Origin: an uncultured Muribaculaceae bacterium
Lineage (GTDB): Bacteria; Bacteroidota; Bacteroidia; Bacteroidales; Muribaculaceae
DNA length: 55,015 bases
Direction: 5' to 3'
NCBI GenBank assembly: GCA_910585285.1
Contig: CAJUDL010000025.1
Location: 1-55,015 of the forward strand
The position numbers were made by a program, and so were the translations under genes. Below the pieces are notes generated by a model. It ran no database searches. It was not told the origin of the DNA and saw only the letters and a list, made by a program, of their open reading frames with translations. Positions 42,494 to 51,631 of this stretch are shown here, piece by piece. The number at the start of each line of letters is the position of its first letter. Within the stretch, counting starts at the first letter, position 1.

Positions 42494-43492
42494 TTATACA
42501 AGGTTATCATATAATGAATCCAATAACCGGTAAATATTGGGCCATTCAAATCTCTCCACAAATTCCGACAACTGCCCATCCTTCTTCGACTTTTTTAATT
42601 CACATAACTTCTCATATAAATCTTCTTCTGAAGTATAGAAAATATTCATAGGTGCCGGGGCGGCATAATCCTCTACTCCTGCAATGCTTGGTAGAATTAA
42701 AGGAAGATCCAAACTCTGCGATTCCAGTAGCGAGTTGTTGGCAGTTGCGAAAGAAAGAGGTAAGAAACAATAGTCAGCAATAGATATCAACGAATAGAAT
42801 TCATTGTCTTCAAGCCGGTTATATACCCTTACATTCTTTGCATTCTCATATCTGCTCTTCACATCTTCGGGTGCTCCGACAAGATGAAATTGGATTTCGG
42901 GTCTTGAGCAAAGCCTGGATACGATCCTGTCATAAAGGTCAAAATCCCTGTACGTCTTTCCTATCGTAAGAATATTGATCTTATCCCTATCAAGATATCT
43001 ACCGTTCCTATCGGCAACATTCACCTTTTCAAATACAGGTCGGTTAAAGCCATGTGGTATGAAAACTGCATCAAGATCATATTTCTCCTTTAATTCACGT
43101 TCCTGACCACTACTAAGCACAATAATCCGGTCGAGAGCTCTTAGTTGTTTTATTAATGCTTTCTTGAATCTACGTGTCTCTATATCCAGATGCACTGTGG
43201 CTACAACTTTATGTGTTCTCGACTTTCGATATGGCAAAAACCGCAGCATAGTCACATCTCCATAAAACAGATGCACTATATCATACCTCTTTCGTCGGAA
43301 TCTTGTGAGGAGGTCAAGAATTGCCAACGGCAATCGTATCCATCCTGATTTCATTGGTATGTTGCCGAATGGTACCTCAGAGAGCAAGAGAATATCGGAT
43401 GCATCCCCATATCCTGTGATCCAATCGTAACCTCCGCTCTTAGAATGCGCCGGATCTCTGAACCCCGAAAAAAGAACTCTTTTTTTCATCAC
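42494..43492 (-). CDS. GT-B glycosyltransferase (family 4-like)
   Basis: A 332-residue two-domain enzyme. VATVHLDIETRRFKKALIKQ and IIVLSSGQERELKEKYDLDA in the N-terminal lobe, INILTIGKTYRDFDLYDRIV and YCFLPLSFATANNSLLESQS in the nucleotide-binding lobe. The NNSLLES segment takes the place of the EGxxxxxxE-type motif. It overlaps the polymerase gene by 4 nt. Confidence 0.82.
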   Translation of the reverse strand: MMKKRVLFSGFRDPAHSKSGGYDWITGYGDASDILLLSEVPFGNIPMKSGWIRLPLAILDLLTRFRRKRYDIVHLFYGDVTMLRFLPYRKSRTHKVVATVHLDIETRRFKKALIKQLRALDRIIVLSSGQERELKEKYDLDAVFIPHGFNRPVFEKVNVADRNGRYLDRDKINILTIGKTYRDFDLYDRIVSRLCSRPEIQFHLVGAPEDVKSRYENAKNVRVYNRLEDNEFYSLISIADYCFLPLSFATANNSLLESQSLDLPLILPSIAGVEDYAAPAPMNIFYTSEEDLYEKLCELKKSKKDGQLSEFVERFEWPNIYRLLDSLYDNLV

Positions 43493-44637
43493 CTACTTGA
43501 ATTTTCATAACGACGCATATCAACCATCCTCTCTTCCTTAGACTTTATCCCCCATGCCTGATTGTCGTAATCATAAAGTATATGATCAGTCAATATCAGA
43601 ACTTTCATGACTGCAAAAGCAATTGCAAATACATTTACAATGCGTCGTAGCTGCCCTTTTGCAAGCCCCATCATGTTAGGAATTATTATCCAGTACGAAA
43701 AGGCAAACAACACTGGCATACGCTCAACAAAAACCGGCACATCCGAAAAGACATACCACAATGCGTAATATATATAGAAACTATTACAGAATATTCTATT
43801 TGATTTCCGTTGTTGATAAAGTTTAGCATACAGGAAATACACTAATATAAACATAAGTAACCTTTCAAAGTAGCCAAAGGTCAAACCCTGTTCCGCCTCA
43901 GCATTGGCAAGATATCCTAAAGCCTTCCCGACAAAAGCACTATCCATACCATAGAAGTTACTTAATATCAACGTTGTGGGATACGCCTTAAAAAAGAAAA
44001 TAACATTTACGGAAAGAAACAGTACTATAGGCCACACTCTGCCCCAATTTTTTGTCAATACAAAATATGCGGGTAAATAAAATATAGCGGACGTATGCAT
44101 TAACATTGCAACAATCCATATAAGTGAGAATTTCCAGAACTGCCGTTTCTCCAGATATGGGAGTGCCAATAGGAATAATATCACAGCTTTGACATTCCTC
44201 ATCAGGTTAAATTCCAGTATGATTCCTGAGAAACATATAAACATAATCCACGACCAGGCTATCGAACGGCTATACCTTTTGAATATAAATGTAAACGCTA
44301 CAATATCCACTATGGTATTCAACAAAACCCATACGTGGTAATCATCCGTAATAGTCTTGAAAATCTGGGTCACAAACATGAATCCGGGCTCTATCCGACG
44401 CTCGAAATAAATTCCACTGTCAAGAAATGAAGGAACCCTGTAATACAACCAATAATATAGATACCAGTCGGTTTGGACAAACCCGCGCAATCCGAAAAAG
44501 AGAATTAGAATGCCACCCATTGCATATATAGCGATTTTCCTCGTCCTTTCACGTTTTTCATGATATGAAAAATATAAAAGAACAAGGACAACCAATACAT
44601 ATGGTATGCCATATATGTAGCTATATATAGGCTGCAT
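43489..44637 (-). CDS. EpsG-family polysaccharide polymerase-like membrane protein
   Basis: A 382-residue protein with about 10 membrane segments and the EpsG/Wzy look: FFGLRGFVQTDWYLYYWLYY (the G-R/D-W-Y region), EPGFMFVTQIFKTITDDYHV, NLMRNVKAVILFLLALPYL and the periplasmic MLMHTSAIFYLPAYF. EpsG-type proteins join repeat units in exopolysaccharide synthesis at the outer face of the inner membrane. It starts the four-gene minus-strand block. Confidence 0.85.
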   Translation of the reverse strand: MQPIYSYIYGIPYVLVVLVLLYFSYHEKRERTRKIAIYAMGGILILFFGLRGFVQTDWYLYYWLYYRVPSFLDSGIYFERRIEPGFMFVTQIFKTITDDYHVWVLLNTIVDIVAFTFIFKRYSRSIAWSWIMFICFSGIILEFNLMRNVKAVILFLLALPYLEKRQFWKFSLIWIVAMLMHTSAIFYLPAYFVLTKNWGRVWPIVLFLSVNVIFFFKAYPTTLILSNFYGMDSAFVGKALGYLANAEAEQGLTFGYFERLLMFILVYFLYAKLYQQRKSNRIFCNSFYIYYALWYVFSDVPVFVERMPVLFAFSYWIIIPNMMGLAKGQLRRIVNVFAIAFAVMKVLILTDHILYDYDNQAWGIKSKEERMVDMRRYENSSR

Positions 44638-44783
44638 TATTCAGAGCCTGGCATTCTGTGTTCCATGGAATACAACATATTCATATATCCTCATCACCTA
44701 TTCCTTCCTAAGCGGGCACGAATTACTCTGACACCCCTATTTTTTAACGAGTCATTTAACCTTTTATTTTGCCAATGATTATA

Positions 44784-44815
44784 TTTGCATCACCCGTTTT
44801 TTATAATTACCTTTG
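44784..44815 (+). promoter_or_regulatory. Promoter of the GT2-acyltransferase fusion gene
   Basis: TTTG (44784-44787), 20 nt, TACCTTTG (44808-44815), 23 nt before the ATG. A second -7-like TATATTTG (44780-44787) lies just upstream. No clear minus-strand promoter for the EpsG-like gene is seen in the 44638-44838 gap. Confidence 0.65.
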
Positions 44816-44838
44816 TGATCCATTTGATTTCATAAGAC

Positions 44839-46119
44839 ATGCATAGAAAAATTTCCATCATAACAGTGTGTTATAATGCCTTTCAATCGATTGAGAAGAC
44901 TATTCTTTCGGTTGTGAATCAGACTTACAGCAATATCGAATACATTATCATCGATGGCAAATCTTCTGATGGAACAATTGATATAATAAACAAATACAAG
45001 GATCACATCAATATTTTTGTATCTGAAAAAGACAATGGTGTTTACGACGCGATGAACAAGGGAGTTGAATTATCAACCGGCGATTCAATTATTATGATGA
45101 ATGCCGGAGATACCTTTGTTGAGTCCACAACCATTGAAAAGGCAGTCTTCCTTATGTCTAATGTCAATGCTGATGTGTTCTTTGGTGACAGCATAGAAAT
45201 AGAGCCATGCGGAAACTCCCATTACCGTATAGCCGATAGCAATTCTGCAAATCTTAGCCGTTTCCCAATCTACAGACATGGTGCTTCATTTGTCGATGCA
45301 AAACTCCATAAGAGAATCAAATTTGACCTGTCCAAATCAACCGATCTGGGATATTCGCTTGATTTCAACCAGATCTTTTCAATGTATAAAGCCGGAGCTA
45401 CTTTTGCAAAAATTGATCTTCCTATAATGATTTACGAACAGGAAGGAATGTCTAACAATCCTGTACGCTCTTTAAAATATGTTTTCAAAATAACTCATGC
45501 CGACAAGTCTCCATCTCTGTTAAAAAAAATCAGGCATCATATTAGCGTATTAAGAACAAAAGCGTTTCTTAACAGATACATGTCAAATGCCATTCATTAC
45601 ATCTATGATTTCTGTCTTTTCCTTGCAAACGGACCCATCGGCAACTTTCCTTGTTACCGTCTAAGAAAGACATGGCTAAAGTTCTTAGGGGCAAGAATTG
45701 GCAAGGGCACCATCATAAATATGAAACAGTTCTTTTATCATCCCACCGGATTACGAATAGGAAATTCATCTCATATCAACAGAGGTTGCATTCTTGATGC
45801 GAGAGGCACGTTAATAATAGGAGATAATGTCTCCATATCTTATAATTCAACTATCCTGACGGGTAGTCATGACCATAATTCACCGTCTTTTGCCGGAAGA
45901 TTTTATCCCATAATCATTCATGACTATGTATGGATCGGTGCCTGCGCAACAATTCTCCAGGGAGTAACAATTGGCAAAGGCGCTGTCGTATGCGCAGGTG
46001 CTGTTGTAACCTCAGATGTCGAGCCCTATACAATCGTGGCAGGGGTGCCGGCAAAAAAGATAGGAACCAGAAACCAAAATCTCAACTATAAATGTGAATG
46101 GCCATTCCCATTTGCTTAG
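44839..46119 (+). CDS. Fusion of GT2 glycosyltransferase and hexapeptide-repeat acyltransferase
   Basis: A 426-residue protein of two joined enzymes. Residues 1 to about 210: WcaE-like GT2 (ISIITVCYNAFQSIEKTILS, YIIIDGKSSDGTIDIINKYK, ISVSEKDNGVYDAMNKG-type segment, IMMNAGD). Residues about 260-420: left-handed beta-helix acyltransferase of the WbbJ/maltose-acetyltransferase type (RIGNSSHINRGCILDARGTL, LTGSHDHNSPSF, DYVWIGACATILQGVTIGKG, VAGVPAKKIGTR). It would add a sugar and an acetyl (or similar) group to the repeat unit. It is the only plus-strand gene in the locus and has its own promoter. Confidence 0.9.
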   Translation: MHRKISIITVCYNAFQSIEKTILSVVNQTYSNIEYIIIDGKSSDGTIDIINKYKDHINIFVSEKDNGVYDAMNKGVELSTGDSIIMMNAGDTFVESTTIEKAVFLMSNVNADVFFGDSIEIEPCGNSHYRIADSNSANLSRFPIYRHGASFVDAKLHKRIKFDLSKSTDLGYSLDFNQIFSMYKAGATFAKIDLPIMIYEQEGMSNNPVRSLKYVFKITHADKSPSLLKKIRHHISVLRTKAFLNRYMSNAIHYIYDFCLFLANGPIGNFPCYRLRKTWLKFLGARIGKGTIINMKQFFYHPTGLRIGNSSHINRGCILDARGTLIIGDNVSISYNSTILTGSHDHNSPSFAGRFYPIIIHDYVWIGACATILQGVTIGKGAVVCAGAVVTSDVEPYTIVAGVPAKKIGTRNQNLNYKCEWPFPFA

Positions 46120-46128
46120 AGTCTTAAT

Positions 46129-47478
46129 TCAATGATTCCAGATTCCAGATGCTTTACCTCTGATGATTCTATTCACCTGTATCTTTAGCAAACAAGCCTG
46201 AATCACATATACGATCGACGGAACAATCAACAATCCGGATATCCCATATTTTCCACACAAATAATTCATAGAAGGATAAGCAATAATAGCGAAAACTAAA
46301 TAAACATATAATTGAAGACTAACTTTCCCAATTCCATTGACAAGATACATATACACATTAGCCACCGACATAATCATCATATATATAGCGACTGATATAT
46401 TCACGCCAACGGGAACCGATACGCTATCCCCTATCCAGATCTTATAAAACAGCTTAGAAATAACAAACATTATACCCAATCCTCCCATAATGCCCCATGC
46501 AAATCTGTCTATTCTCCGCAGGGTGGATCGCATCCAATTATAATCCTTATTCGAAAATGCATTTGTAAAAGCTGTCCATATAGGATTGAGCACTAATGTA
46601 AGAAACATAAAAAATACATTATAGTATTTATATGCAATGTTATATTCCGTAACGGCTTCCGGACCTAAAGATTTAGAAATGATTACATTCATAAGCTGGA
46701 ATATAAACAACATTGCGGTGGTAATAATAAAAAACTTATATCCTGTTCCCAACACATCCTTCACATATCTGAATCTAAAATATCTGAAAGTTGGGCGATA
46801 TGCTCTGTATCTTTTGGTAAAAAGCAGCAACGATGCCAAAAACAGAACAATTACAGGCATCCCTGAAACAATCCATACCAAATCTATCAAGTCGCCATGC
46901 TGCTTCATTCTTGACAATATAAATATTACAATCAGTGTCAGCATTTGACCAATAACATTAATCAGCGAGCTCCACATCACTTTTTGATCAGCCACAAGTA
47001 TAGTAGACATGGTCTGGAATACCAATTGAAAGCTAAAAAAAATTACAAGCAATGAGAAGACTTTGCTCAATTCGTTTTGATACGAGGATTCCACACCTAG
47101 CATTGAAGCCCAATTTACGTAACCACCGCCTATAAAAACCGTTATCAATATTATGGTGCATATTAAGCCAAGCACATAATACGTATTTGATACATAAACC
47201 CTTGCCAGCAAATGTTTATCTTTCGCTATAGCTTCTCCAAATTTATTTCTAAAACCGAGCGTAAGGCCTGCATCAAAAAACACTATCCATGACACCAATG
47301 AACTAAGCGTAAGCCATATTCCATATTGTGTTGGATTAACATAATCAATGGTTAGAGGCACAATAAGCAATGATAAAACAACACTTATGCCCTTCAGCGC
47401 AACAGATCCAATAATATCAATTTTTAATCTGCCACTTCTTGATTTATCTTGAAATATATTTGCCAAGTGAAATAACAT
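46129..47478 (-). CDS. Wzx-type O-antigen/exopolysaccharide flippase
   Basis: A 449-residue membrane protein with about 12-14 segments of the polysaccharide transporter group (IGSVALKGISVVLSLLIVPL, PTQYGIWLTLSSLVSWIVFF, DAGLTLGFRNKFGEAIAKDK). It should flip lipid-linked repeat units of the locus. Codon use is more AT-rich than in the flanking housekeeping genes, as usual for such loci. The stop is 9 nt from the convergent fusion gene. 14 nt separate its start from the CpsB gene stop. Confidence 0.88.
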   Translation of the reverse strand: MLFHLANIFQDKSRSGRLKIDIIGSVALKGISVVLSLLIVPLTIDYVNPTQYGIWLTLSSLVSWIVFFDAGLTLGFRNKFGEAIAKDKHLLARVYVSNTYYVLGLICTIILITVFIGGGYVNWASMLGVESSYQNELSKVFSLLVIFFSFQLVFQTMSTILVADQKVMWSSLINVIGQMLTLIVIFILSRMKQHGDLIDLVWIVSGMPVIVLFLASLLLFTKRYRAYRPTFRYFRFRYVKDVLGTGYKFFIITTAMLFIFQLMNVIISKSLGPEAVTEYNIAYKYYNVFFMFLTLVLNPIWTAFTNAFSNKDYNWMRSTLRRIDRFAWGIMGGLGIMFVISKLFYKIWIGDSVSVPVGVNISVAIYMMIMSVANVYMYLVNGIGKVSLQLYVYLVFAIIAYPSMNYLCGKYGISGLLIVPSIVYVIQACLLKIQVNRIIRGKASGIWNH

Positions 47479-47492
47479 TATTCCATATGCAT

Positions 47493-48218
47493 TCAGCCGA
47501 GTCGCGGATTTTTGGCTATCTCCACAAGTTGTTCAAGCGAACTTGACTTCTTCGGCCGCTGCGCCACGCAATGATCAAAGAAAGAGAGACGGTGCACATC
47601 GCTGCCGCAAATATCTATCATCCCCTCCTTAAGCAGCCATTCGCATTTCTTACGCGCCGTCTCGCCATATCCGTCAACAAGCGACATGAAATTGGTCTGA
47701 AACAACAGACCGCGGTCTTTCCATTTATAATAATCCTCCTCTTCCATATAACGATAACGCTCCGGATGTGCAAGCACAGGAGTATAACCCAAACTGATTA
47801 CCCCCTCTATCATCTCATCCATGCCATAAGGAGGATTCATATAGCTGGTTTCTACCAAAAGATGTTTCCCGGCATCACCAATAGGGAGAAACTCATTCTT
47901 CTGCAACCTTTCCTCAAAAAGCGAATCAAGCATGTTTTCTGAAGCGAGCCTGATATCAATTGCTCCGTTGTAAGCCTCTTTAAGTTCCGAGAAACGCCCC
48001 TGAAGAGATTCAGGGGTATTGGGATAATCTTCCATCACATGAGGGGTGAGCCAAACCTTCTTAACACCAACGTCCTCATATCTTTTCAAGACGGCAAGCG
48101 AATCCTCCAATGTTTTAATTCCATCATCCACTCCCGGAAGAATATGGGAATGCCAATCGATGAAACCCTGAAACATCCCCGTTTCGATTAATTTATCTGT
48201 AGATTTAAATGGCCACAT
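47493..48218 (-). CDS. CpsB/YwqE-type PHP-domain protein tyrosine phosphatase
   Basis: A 241-residue metal-dependent phosphatase of the PHP fold. Metal ligand motifs: FIDWHSHILPGVDDG (about residue 19), VWLTPHVMEDYP, YTPVLAHPERYRYM and ICGSDVHRLSFF. It would dephosphorylate the Wzc-like kinase encoded upstream, closing the on/off cycle of polysaccharide assembly. A hairpin with T-run separates it from the kinase gene. Confidence 0.9.
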   Translation of the reverse strand: MWPFKSTDKLIETGMFQGFIDWHSHILPGVDDGIKTLEDSLAVLKRYEDVGVKKVWLTPHVMEDYPNTPESLQGRFSELKEAYNGAIDIRLASENMLDSLFEERLQKNEFLPIGDAGKHLLVETSYMNPPYGMDEMIEGVISLGYTPVLAHPERYRYMEEEDYYKWKDRGLLFQTNFMSLVDGYGETARKKCEWLLKEGMIDICGSDVHRLSFFDHCVAQRPKKSSSLEQLVEIAKNPRLG

Positions 48219-48229
48219 CTTTATGATTA

Positions 48230-48273
48230 TTAAAAAACACTCATTCCGACCTCTTCTTTTGGCCGGAATGAGT
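48230..48273 (-). terminator. Terminator/attenuator inside the polysaccharide operon
   Basis: Arms ACTCATTCCG (48239-48248) and CGGAATGAGT (48264-48273) make a 10-bp stem; the minus strand continues GTTTTTTAATAA. It lies between the kinase gene (stop 48309) and the phosphatase gene (start 48218), so partial readthrough would set the level of the downstream genes. Confidence 0.75.
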
Positions 48274-48308
48274 ATGAAATTTATTATGCAGGCTGTATGC
48301 CCGCTTTA

Positions 48309-50741
48309 TTATTCCTTGTCTTTGTCTGAATAATATCCATACACTCCGTATGCCCTTGATTTGCTGGCTCGTTCAATACCATTCAACACAATGCACATCT
48401 GTTTGAAGCGTTTATTGCGGTATATGGCATCTATATCGGCAACTGCCTTACGGTCAAGCAGACCGGCGCGAACCACAAATATTGTGCGATCCACATATTT
48501 CTCAACGATCTGCGTATCAACAACTACATCTGTAGGTGGACAATCGATAAATATATAGTCATAATCTTTACGCGCTTCAGCAATAAACTCGCCAAGACGC
48601 CCATTGTCCATAAGTTCTGCAGGGTTAGGCGGACGATGTCCGATAGGCATAACATACATTCCATCATGGCTGGTCACAGGAACCACCAGATTCTTCCAGT
48701 CATTGGTATTGCCTGTCAGATAACTACTTATACCTTTGGAAGGCATATTCACAAACTGAGACACAGATCCATGACGAAGGTCTCCGTCTACGACCAATAC
48801 TTTCTTTCCTTTCAACGCAAAAGAAGACGCAAGGTTGAATGAAATGAATGATTTTCCGGATCCCGGATTGAACGAAGTAATCATAATCACATTACATGAT
48901 CCTTGATCTCGAATCATGAAATCCAGGTTACCTCTCACGATACGGAAGGATTCGCTGACAACATCACGGCTACCGTCTTTAACAGCAACAAGCACCTTCT
49001 CAAGCTCTCTTGAACTCTTTTTCTTCGGGAAGACCTTGCGCACAACATCCATAAGTGATTTCTTACCAACGAACGGTATCTCACCGGCAAACGGCGTTGA
49101 CATTTTGTCGAGATCCTTGCGGTTGCGCACTTTCGTATTCGTGGCCTCGGAAATATAAAGAGCTACGCCAGGTACACATAGACCCAATAGGAAGCATACC
49201 ATAAGAATCATGCCCTTCTTCGGAGCCACAGGCTGAAGTGAGCCGGTTGGAGGAGTGATGATCCGTGTATTGTCGGCTGTAAATTTCTGTGTGAGCTCAT
49301 TTTCTTCACGTTTCTGAAGGAGATAAAGATAAAGCGATTCCTTCACTTTCTGCTGACGCTCCACACTGAGAAGATATTTAGCCTGAGTAGGACCCGATGC
49401 CAACTGCCCCTCGGCGACACCCTTGGCTCCTTCCATATTTCTAAGAGTCTTGTTAAGCGCAACAATCTGACCATTGATAGCATTCACAATTGCCTCTCTC
49501 AGACCTTTGATCTGTCCGTCATAATCCACCACAAGAGGGTTGCTGTCAGAAGAACTTGCAGCCAGAGTATTGCGTGTGAGCAAAAGATTATTGTAATTGC
49601 TGATCTGAGACTCCAGTGTTGGGGAACCGATACCGGTATTAACCGGTATCACGCTCTTCGCGTTGCTTGGATTGTTCAGATAATCGCGCAAATAAATCGA
49701 CATCGACATCTGGTTTGTAACCTCAAGCATCTTGTTTGACATCTCAACAGATTGCTTCATCTGTGTCTTTGCGGCCTCCTCAAGATCCGGCACTCGATGA
49801 TCACGTTTGAAATCAAATATTTCGTTATCCACGTTGCCAAGCTCACCCTCAATCAGACGCAAACGCTCGTCAATAAAACTGGAAGTAGCCACAGCAACCT
49901 TATTCTTGTCCTGAACCCAATTCTCATTATAGACATCCACTATGGCATTCAATACGTCAACAGCCCGCTGAGCGGAAACATCCTTCATGCTAAGGTCTAT
50001 GACATCGGCATCTTTATCGGCAAGATCCCCCTTGACCATCGCACCGTAAAGCTCTACACTGTTCTGCATGCCCATACGGCTGACAAGAATCTCCGACACC
50101 TTCTTAGCCTTCTTTCCTTTAGGCGGGATATAACTGCCGTTGGGACTAATGGTAACATTGCCGACAGGTGTCTTGACCGGATCAAAACCAAGTTTCACTG
50201 TGATTTCTTTTTCTATCTCTTCTTTTCCATCTGGAGTAGCGATATAGAATTTACTCAGCTTCACAGTTCCGTTCTCTCCAAGCTCGACTGAGAAACCAGC
50301 AGCCTGTTGCTCTTCAAGATCATGGAATTTAACGTTAATTGGAAGAGTCGTTCCATAAAGAGTGGTTTTATGGAATCTTCCGGGAGAATTATAATTCACA
50401 TCAAGCCCAAGACGCTGGATCACCTCATATATCACGGCGGGAGATGTCAAGGAAATCAACTCGTTGTTGACATTGGTGTTCGATGCTACCAGACCCATCG
50501 ATGAGAACGCGTTGCTTATGTCGCCAACTCCACCTCCGCCATCCTGATCCTTAATCAACACAGCCATGCTACGTGAATAAACCGGCTGCTGGCGAAGAAT
50601 ATAGAAAACGCCAATACAGCAAAAGATCACAACAGATGCCATAAACCATTGCCACTTGGCAAGGCATTGCGTAAGAAAGTCTTTTAAAGAGAACACCTCT
50701 TCCTCTTCCGGAACCTGTGCTCTGATTATATTTTCCTCCAT
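48309..50741 (-). CDS. Wzc-like polysaccharide copolymerase and tyrosine autokinase
   Basis: An 810-residue inner-membrane protein. N-terminal Wzz domain with the first membrane helix (about residues 33-50) and a long periplasmic coiled-coil region, second helix near residue 515, then a cytoplasmic BY-kinase domain: Walker A NPGSGKS at 625-631, Walker A' VLVVDGDLRHGS and Walker B DYIFIDCPP. The C terminus carries the Tyr cluster (RAYGVYGYYSD). It controls chain length and export with Wza; the phosphatase follows downstream. Confidence 0.93.
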   Translation of the reverse strand: MEENIIRAQVPEEEEVFSLKDFLTQCLAKWQWFMASVVIFCCIGVFYILRQQPVYSRSMAVLIKDQDGGGGVGDISNAFSSMGLVASNTNVNNELISLTSPAVIYEVIQRLGLDVNYNSPGRFHKTTLYGTTLPINVKFHDLEEQQAAGFSVELGENGTVKLSKFYIATPDGKEEIEKEITVKLGFDPVKTPVGNVTISPNGSYIPPKGKKAKKVSEILVSRMGMQNSVELYGAMVKGDLADKDADVIDLSMKDVSAQRAVDVLNAIVDVYNENWVQDKNKVAVATSSFIDERLRLIEGELGNVDNEIFDFKRDHRVPDLEEAAKTQMKQSVEMSNKMLEVTNQMSMSIYLRDYLNNPSNAKSVIPVNTGIGSPTLESQISNYNNLLLTRNTLAASSSDSNPLVVDYDGQIKGLREAIVNAINGQIVALNKTLRNMEGAKGVAEGQLASGPTQAKYLLSVERQQKVKESLYLYLLQKREENELTQKFTADNTRIITPPTGSLQPVAPKKGMILMVCFLLGLCVPGVALYISEATNTKVRNRKDLDKMSTPFAGEIPFVGKKSLMDVVRKVFPKKKSSRELEKVLVAVKDGSRDVVSESFRIVRGNLDFMIRDQGSCNVIMITSFNPGSGKSFISFNLASSFALKGKKVLVVDGDLRHGSVSQFVNMPSKGISSYLTGNTNDWKNLVVPVTSHDGMYVMPIGHRPPNPAELMDNGRLGEFIAEARKDYDYIFIDCPPTDVVVDTQIVEKYVDRTIFVVRAGLLDRKAVADIDAIYRNKRFKQMCIVLNGIERASKSRAYGVYGYYSDKDKE

Positions 50742-50755
50742 TTTCCCTTTTCGTA

Positions 50756-51631
50756 TTATTTATTGATGAACACTGCGATTGTGGTTACAACCGAAGTGAG
50801 CAACGATGCCACAGATACCCAGAAGCTTACGCTAAGGGCATTGTTACCGTTAACCGTACTTGAACGTTTTCTCTGTTTGTTTGGTTCAACATAGACCACA
50901 TCATCCTGCTGCAGATAGAAAGCTGGATTCTGCATTAAAGATGCGGCATCCGTAAGATCCAAAACATATGTGTTAACCTTTCCATTCTCACTGCGAACCA
51001 CGCGCACATTCTGACGCTGCCCGTTGATGGTAAGGTCTCCTGCGAGCGTAAGAGCCTCGAGAATATTGAGTTGATCACGATTGAGATCATAACGACCCGG
51101 ACGGTTAACCTCGCCCATCACGCTGATACCTGAACTGAGGAATTCAACTACAACCGTAGGATCCTTCACAAGCTCACGACCCATAAGTTCTCCTTTAATA
51201 TATCCCGCAAGCTCAGCACGAGTCATCCCTGCCACTTTAATATAACCCAATACCGGGAAATCAATTTCGCCTTCAGGGGTTACGGTATATGAAGCCACAC
51301 TCTCTGACTGAGCCCCTGTGTATGCGCGAAGTTCACTCGTGTTGCCGTTTGTTGACCCTCCCTGTCCGATTCTTGACGAATACACCGGAAGATTAAACAG
51401 CGCTGATAACTGCGGATCCTTTGATTTTACCACTATGGAGAGCTTGTCTCCTGGTTTTACTTTTATTGGTGCGCTTTGGGCGGTTTCCAGAATAGTCGTA
51501 GAGTCTATATCCTGGAAATATGCCACATCTTTAGGCACACCACAGCCGGTCATGACAATAGAAATCATGCCGGCAATTAAGCCACGGAATACGAGGCGGT
51601 TCCTTTTCATATATAGTTTATCTTTTTTCAT
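50756..51631 (-). CDS. Wza-like polysaccharide export lipoprotein
   Basis: A 291-residue lipoprotein; lipobox MTGC near residue 30 (starting at ATG 51631) predicts lipid attachment in the outer membrane. The poly-export domain is seen in APIKVKPGDKLSIVVKSKDP and the SLBB-type region in FLSSGISVMGEVNRPGRYDL. A C-terminal membrane-like helix (LSVSFWVSVASLLTSVVTTI) follows, common in Bacteroidetes versions. It overlaps the WecA-type gene by 4 nt and precedes the kinase gene by 14 nt. Confidence 0.92.
   Translation of the reverse strand: MKKDKLYMKRNRLVFRGLIAGMISIVMTGCGVPKDVAYFQDIDSTTILETAQSAPIKVKPGDKLSIVVKSKDPQLSALFNLPVYSSRIGQGGSTNGNTSELRAYTGAQSESVASYTVTPEGEIDFPVLGYIKVAGMTRAELAGYIKGELMGRELVKDPTVVVEFLSSGISVMGEVNRPGRYDLNRDQLNILEALTLAGDLTINGQRQNVRVVRSENGKVNTYVLDLTDAASLMQNPAFYLQQDDVVYVEPNKQRKRSSTVNGNNALSVSFWVSVASLLTSVVTTIAVFINK

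Noticed and set aside
44641..44694. 17-codon frame ending just before the EpsG-like gene
   Set aside because: Too short and without a promoter or conservation evidence; the TGA-ATAATG spacing may be chance.
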